The notes under the pieces: generated by a model
What the model was told of the DNA's origin: nothing
The model's input: only the letters and a program-made list of their open reading frames with translations
The model's database searches: none
NCBI GenBank assembly: GCA_963513935.1
Contig: OY740772.1
Location: 103,497,340 to 103,561,339 of the forward strand
DNA length: 64,000 bases
Direction of reading: 5' to 3'
Origin: Aphrophora alni
Lineage: Eukaryota > Arthropoda > Insecta > Hemiptera > Aphrophoridae
Position numbers and translations under genes: made by a program
In this document: positions 49,201-56,507 of the stretch, piece after piece
Numbering within the stretch: the first letter of the stretch is position 1
How the letters are laid out: each line of letters starts with the position of its first letter

Positions 49201-52200
49201 TCGTGTAGGTCGTAGTGTGGTCCATGGTACACTGTCGTAAACTGTCTAACGAAATATATTACTGTAGTTAGAAAACCGGTTTAAAATAGCCTAGGGCTGT
49301 GTCATATAAACTATTACTTTTAAAATCCAGCTGATCGTTTAATAATTTAGACGGATTGTTATTAAACTCCTTATAAATTTCGAATTCTTCTAAGGCGTTC
49401 AAAAGTCTACCTTTTTTGCAAATATGAAGTGGAACCAGATTTTTGTTGAAATTAGTGTATGAATGATTACTATTAATTAAATGTTGAGCAAAGTTAGATT
49501 TTAATTTATGCATGTTTGTATGCGGCAAATGTTCATTAAAACGGTCTTTGAATGCCCTACCCGTCTGTCCCACATAAATACTGTCACAATCATCACAATT
49601 GATTTTGTAAACACCCGACTTCTTTTCGATTGGAATTACACGTTTGGGTCGTAATAATTTTTGAATATTATTGTTGGTGCGAAAAGTGACGGTAATATCA
49701 TATTTCGCCAATGTATTTTTCACCATATGCGGAACGGTGTTAGAATATTCCATGGATACGAATTTTTTTTTATTCTTATTCTTAGACCGTGTGATAGGGT
49801 TCTGTTTATTTCTTATATGATTATGCAAAAGTTTATCAATCATTGCTTCATGGTATCCGTTCGCTTGGGCTATATATTTAATGGTTTCCAATTCATCGTT
49901 GAAATCGTGTTTATCCAATGGTATGGTGAGAAGGCGGTGTATGAAACAGTTGTATGCTGACATTTTTTGTGATATTGGATGGTGTGATGTGGCATGAATG
50001 GTGGTATCAGTAGTGGTAGATTTTCGGTAAATTTTATATTTTAGTTTATCATATTCCTTGGTCATAGTCAAATCAAGAAAGTTTATCTTATTATCTATTT
50101 CGGTCTCCATAGTGAATTGCATTTTATGGTTGATTTTGTTGAGATAAAGTTTTAATGTTATGTGTTTCATTGTGTTTGTGTAAGTGTACTTGACAATGGG
50201 ATTGCGGTCCCGAAACGCGTCGTAACATTCGAACGACCAAAAAAGTCACAAGACGGAACATTAAAAGGTAATATTTAATATTATTATTAACATATTATCC
50301 TATATAATATTATTCAAAGTGACTTGGAATCCAAGAACCATGCAACTAAAATTTTATGGTATGTGGGGAATATATCCTACATATATAAAATATGGATAAT
50401 ATGGTTTAATCCTATTTGAAAATTGTTAAAATTATTGAAATTAAAAATAACAAAATATTTTTCAAAGCCAATTTTAAACAAAACAGGAGTGAGTGCCTTA
50501 AGGGTCAGTTATGATTCCTGTCCTGTTTTTATTGTATGTTAATGACTTACCCAATGCTGTGAAAACTGGAGAAATGATTATCTTCTCAGATGATATTTCA
50601 ACATTGATACAGGAATGAAATTTGTGTTCTTTAAGTATATCTTTTTCGGACTGTCTCGGATCTATTACAGAATGGCCTTTAAAGGCTTTATAACGGAATA
50701 TGAACAAATCCTGTGTTTTAGATTTTAAAACTAAATGGTCTAGATTTATCAGTTGTGGTTTGGTTGGTGTAGCTGGTGTATCACTGAAGAGGATGACCTT
50801 GTCGTTGAAACGCGTCTGATACTTAGGCGTATTTTTTTTTATGAGAATTGTGTTCTGTGTGTTTGTTATACTGTATGGTCTAGATTTCTTGACACAAATT
50901 TAAAAGCCAGTAATATCTCAACTGATGTAAATTTTCTGCTATAAAAAGTAAATAAAAAATGTAGTATGGGGAAACCATGTGAAAACACTGTCTCCGAAAC
51001 TAAATTAATAGTCCCTGTTATGTCATACAGATAGTCTCTGACCGAGTGGCAAAAGAAACTCTAAATCTGTCTATTATGAATATATCCATTCTCTTTTAAA
51101 TTATGGCATAATATGGTGGGGAAATTGTTCTACGACACATACTACATTTAAAATACAAAAACGTATAATTAGAATTATGGTAGGGAAACATTTAAAACCT
51201 TCTTTAAAGTAAAGTGCATTATACCAATGCCTTGTGTTTATGTTTATGAGTTGCTGAGTTTTGTTTATGCAAGTAAACAAATATTTTACTTCATGCAAAT
51301 GAGCATGAAACCTTAGGCATTGCCTGTCTGTTTATGGTGGAGGTGCATTTTATATAGGAATCAGATTGTATAATAAATTGCAGTCTTATATAATAACAGT
51401 TCAAGTGTTACCAAATTTAAGAAGAAATTGAAATTCAGTGGAAGAATTTTTGAAGTTTAGAGGTGAATGAGTCAAAATGACTGTTTATATTACTTGTGTA
51501 TTTTATGCTTTGTAGTTTGTTGCACTTGTTTAATGTTAGTTTATTTATATGTAATCTTATTATATCTATGTTGTTGACAATTCCTATGTTATCATAGGAT
51601 TGCCAAATTATAATCAAAGGGAACTAAATAAAATAATTAGAACTGAAAAAATTTTAAAAATCGGAGCCAATTAAAAAAAATTCTTTATAGATTAAGAGGA
51701 AATCAATATTTTCCTGTATATTTTTGATATTTCAATGATGATATACATTTGAACCTTTTGAAGAGTATGAGTTTACCGGCAAAGGAGTAGCGACGTACTG
51801 GTACATCCTTTTTTAGTTCGGCCGAAAGGAGTAACAATTTACTGGTACGTTTTTTGATACAACTGGAATCAGCTGTTGTTTTATTAATATTGAACGACAA
51901 TAAGGGTTTTATTATAGATGGTTCGTGTTTTTGGGTGTGTGGAGGGGGTAACAAGTCATCACAGCTGATTCAGTAATGTGGTGAGGAACTCTAATGTGAT
52001 TGGGCAATCATGATGATTGCTGTCACTGTTGTAGCTGTTGTAGCCACATCGTGAGGGACAGAATCGAAGAGTTCAAAAACATTGCTACGTTTGTTCAAAT
52101 ACCAAAACTCAAGAAAAAAAAGGAGAAAAATACACAGTACGAGTGTCTAGACTGTAATGTGTTCATCTGTGTTTTGGAATATTTCATACAAAGAAAAACT

Positions 52201-55200
52201 TTGTAAAATGTAGTTTTTGTACAAATGTAGACTCTTTGTAGCATTTCAGAGCAAATATAACTCACTATGTATTAAAGGTATGGATTTTGTAACTAAATAT
52301 ATCTGTTTTTATCAAAATTTGATTTTTTTTTTTACTCCTAAGTGTAATTTTTATGTATATGGAGCCTACTCCTGTGGGTAGTGTTGCTGGTAACGTACCG
52401 GTACATCATTACTCCTGAAAGGGATAAACAACTAAGATGGAACAAAATTTAATAGTTATTTTGAGTTATTAAAATTACTTGAGGTTTTTAGTTTTAATTT
52501 AATAAACGCTGTATCTTAATCTGTGTTACGAACGACCTTCCCACATGCTGAGCCAGGCTACACATCTGTGCAAAGATCATGCTACTATCCTCATTCATCC
52601 GCTCGCCAGAAATGGAACTTACTTTCGGAACAGTCATTGTACTATGGAACACAACAAATGGGAAAGAGCTTGGTAGGGAGGGGTTGTGATGGTAGTTTTC
52701 AATAAGATATTGTTTCAATGATCAAGTTCTTAACCTTAATTGGACACAAATTACCAGTTCAGACTTGACCCTCTTATTTGATTAGTGCTAGTTTTAATTA
52801 ATTAAACTAATCAATTATTTTAATTGTTATTTCAGAACAGTCAAAAAGTAGCACTGTTAGAGAAAGCAATTGCAAAACATGACCAACTAATGGCAGAAGC
52901 AAAAAATAACGAAGGCTGTGATAGACATCTATTTGGTTTACATTGTGTTGCAATGGAAGAAGATTTAGACACTCCGTATTTGTATAAAGATCCGCTATAT
53001 GCTAAAAGGTAAAGTACTAAAGTTTTAAACCCTAAATGACATTCTAAAATCCTTTCTTTAAAGGCAAACGTCTTTAAGCAACCTTTAAAACATCAAATAC
53101 ACCAATCAATATTACTATGACTAAATGTTACTCAATCTTGATGATTTTTAGTTCATTGTAAAGCTAAAATTTGATACTTTTCATTTCAAGCATTCAATAT
53201 TATCAATTAGACCAGTCATGTCAAAGATACGGCCCGCGATCGCAATGTGTCACAGAAAGAAGAATCACTTTTTTTTAGAGCTTTTAGACTTCACTCGATT
53301 CCTCTACGGAAGTTTTAAAATGCGCACACTACATTTATAAGTAATTTCAAGGGCAGCGCGTGCCTAGACAGCAAGAGAGATAGACAGTAACGCCATTTCT
53401 TAGCAACAAGCGGAAATACCCTATTATTTTTGTTGAGAACAATAGAATCTTCCATGCGCTTCGAGTCTAGACTAGAACCTTCCTTATCGATATAAAAGGA
53501 GTGCATCGGCGCGACATGAGTCAGTTGAGTCGAGTAATCGAAGCGATACTGTCGGAGAAGGATTTTAGTTGTACTGCGAAGTAGTGATTGTGAAGTCTAG
53601 TGATTGTGAAGGTATCGTGCATTTGTTTGTGTCGTGCTCATGCGATATCCATAATTGTTGTGTCGAGTTCCATAATTGTTACGATTTTGGCATAATGTCA
53701 CAAAAATGTAAAGTTGATAGTGAGTGCAGAGTTTTTCAGTCTAAATGGGAAATTGCATATGTTTTCATAGAATGGAAAGGTAAAACACTGTGTTTGTAAG
53801 GAGTTTAACTTGAAGAGACACTATGATACGAATCATAAATCAAAATTCGATTGTTACACTGAAAAAATAAGAATGGACTTTGTCATCTTTAAAATCTAAA
53901 CTTCAAGGTCAACAATCGATGTTTACTAAAGCTAATACTGAGAGCGAAGTGCCCTGAAATCAAATTTTATTATTGCGTTAGAAATCGCGATGAGATCAAA
54001 ACCTTTCACTGATGATGATTTTATTAAAGACTGTATGTTGAAAGTTGCCGATGTTTCATTTCCATTTCAAAAGTCAATAATTCAAAATATTTCGCTGTCA
54101 AGAAACACTGTTGCTTCAAGAATAAATGATTTATCTCAAAATTTGGTTCTTCAACTGTGAAGGATAAAATTAAGGAATTTACAAACTTTTCACTGGCTGT
54201 TGATACAGCTCAACTTGCTGTTTAACAGTAACTTTGAAATAACTGAATAACTATTAAAGTGTGTTCCATTGACAGGTACTACAACAGCAAATGATATTTA
54301 TTCTGCAATTGAGCATTTGATAGCAGAATATGAACTCGACTGGAATATACTTAGCAGCATAACTACGGATGGCACTCCTGCCATGGCTGGCAAACATGGC
54401 TGGCGTTGTAACTAAATTGAAACAGAAAACATCAGGGAATTTTGTGGACTTTCACTGTATAATTCATCAGGAACCATTGGTATCCAAACATTTAAAAATG
54501 GACCATGTCATGCAACCTATAATTAAAATAGTAAATTGTATAAGGAGCGGAGGACTAAATCACCAACAGTTCAGGCAGTTTTTACAAGATTTGGACGATA
54601 ACTTTTCTGATGTCCCTTATTTCACCTAGGAAAAGGGGACATCGTTTGCTCAGTCGAGGAGTAGTTTTGGAAAGATTTTTTGCATTACGTGACCCTATTC
54701 AAGCTTTCATGTTAGAAAAAGGCAATCCAATTGATTATGACAATGACTGGTGGGTAAATTGTGCCTTTTTGGTAGATATGAATAAACACTTGACTGATCT
54801 GAATGTAAAGTTACAGGGTAAAAATCTGATTGTCACTCAAATGTATTCATGTATTCAAGCCTTTGAAACAAAGTTGAGGCTGTGGGAAAATCAGGTAAAA
54901 AATCAAACTTTGGATCATTTCCCTCATTTGGCACAGTGAACCAAAAAAAAATTGACAAAGACCAGAGCACTGTGGTGACAATATATACAGATACACTTTC
55001 AAAAGTCCCTTACCACACTTGGGAATAAACAAAATAACAAAAAACAAAAATGTTTGTCAAAAGTAAAATGTTTATTCCTATTAGACCCTTATAGCTATTA
55101 TAACAACAAAGTTGTCATCTTCAGAGGGAATCTTAACAAAGACTAAATTAAAACTATTTACAACTAAAGTGACCAGTTTCTCTACCCCAATCCTCTGGTG

Positions 55201-56270
55201 CATTGACCTATCAATGCATTTTACAATTTTCCTTTTGACGAACATTTTTGTTTTTTGTTATTTTGTTTATTCCCAAGTGTGGTAAGGGACTTTTGAAAGT
55301 GTATCTGTACAAAAAAAATTGGATAAATATTCTCAACTTCTGCAAAATCTGATCACGGAATTCAACAATCGTTTTGAAGACTTCCACAAAATGAATGAAC
55401 AATCAATTTTGAAGCTTCACAGGCACCAGTTCATATGCAAATGGAGTTGATAGATCTTCAATCGGACAGTATTTTGAAAGAAAAAAAGAGGTTAACGCTC
55501 TTACATTTTATACACAATATATCAAGAGTTTGGAAAACTACCCGGAATTAAAAAAGCATGCAGCACGCATTCTGTGCATGTTTGGTAGCACCTATTTATG
55601 TGAGCAGATATTTTCCGTCATGAAAATAAATAAGAACAAACATCGCACAATACTTACGAAAGAACATCTCCAATCAATTCTTAAAATAATTACAACGAAT
55701 ATGATACCTGACACCAATGAGCTTGTCAAAAACAAGAGAAGTCAGGTATCTGGATCCTCGAGCTCAAAATAATTACGCTCTTTTATAACTTTGATATGAT
55801 TTTTTAACGACCGTATATTATACTATAAAATTAAATAAATAAAATGTTATAATAATTCAGTACATTTTTTTTTTTAATCTGGCCCGCCTACACATTCTAA
55901 ATTTAATATATGGCCCTCTGCAAAATTGAGTTTGACACCTCTGAATTAGACCAACAAAGCAACTGAAATTCATGTAGCAAGTGACATTGGTGTCATATTT
56001 TCTATAGCTTTCCAGCTGATGATTACTTTGTGATACTATAATAACCTCATGATTTTGTGTATGCGTTTTTATTGTTTGTGATTTTAGCGTTTTATAATTA
56101 TTTTATAGTTAGTCATAGTGTATTAGTTAATTTATAGTTTTGTTTGTTATATGATAAAATAAATAGCGTTCTGCTTTTTACAAAAGTGAGTAACATTTTA
56201 GTACTACAAACCAATAAATTTTGAACAAATTTCATAAGTTTCCACTGATAAATTGTCTTTCTGCACTCAG

Positions 56271-56309
<39 letters not shown>

Positions 56310-56458
56310 GTTAATTTTATTATTCTGTGAAAGATTATATTTTAAAAAAATGTATTTTAAAAGTATATTATGTTAAAGGTCTTATTTTATATGATTTTTT
56401 GTATTAGTAGGCGGTTTTCATAATTTGTACAATATTTTAATTACTGTCCAGTACACCT

Positions 56459-56507
<49 letters not shown>

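Larger units (their letters stand above)
48975..50349 (-). mobile_element. Penelope-like element with inverted terminal arms
   Basis: Flanked by an exact 12-bp target duplication, AATTTTATGGTA (48963-48974 and 50350-50361). Terminal arms 48973-49129 and 50156-50312 are perfect 157-bp reverse complements, and a 37-bp extra tail follows the right arm. Each arm contains a hammerhead-like motif. The single ORF (minus) encodes the C-terminal part of a Penelope protein with a GIY-YIG nuclease. 5'-truncated. Arm identity suggests a recent insertion or arm homogenisation. Inserted in the Jockey-like LINE within motif A-B of its RT. Confidence 0.88.
46800..51640 (+). pseudogene. Jockey-like LINE ORF2, split by three insertions
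   Basis: Coding blocks in order: ALNKSGYAWNI-like (about 46845-46900); after the pogo insertion, ADYLNNFFVNIT-like (48352-48400), then SPTDETDILKLIQKSCGG (about 48495); LSEAQFGFRKDRSTSSAIFN and ALGLFCDLSKAFDCGNHDIL (motif A) to about 48962; after the Penelope insertion, FYGMWGI, VP-GSVMIPVLFLLYVNDLPN and FSDD (motif C, about 50585); after the mini-element, LNYGIIWWGN...KIQKRIIRIMVG (51085-51185), ending near 51640. RT of the Jockey/CR1 type; several stops and frameshifts. It predates all three insertions. Confidence 0.85.
53213..55943 (+). mobile_element. hAT transposon, both ends and 8-bp duplication present
   Basis: AATTAGAC at 53205-53212 and 55944-55951 is an exact 8-bp target duplication. 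Ends CAGTCATGTCAAA and, reverse complement of the right end, CAGAGGTGTCAAA. 2731 bp, of which 54955-55310 plus one 11-bp repeat is a later insertion. Starts 204 bp after CROT exon 9. Coding content is decayed (next entry). Confidence 0.92.
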
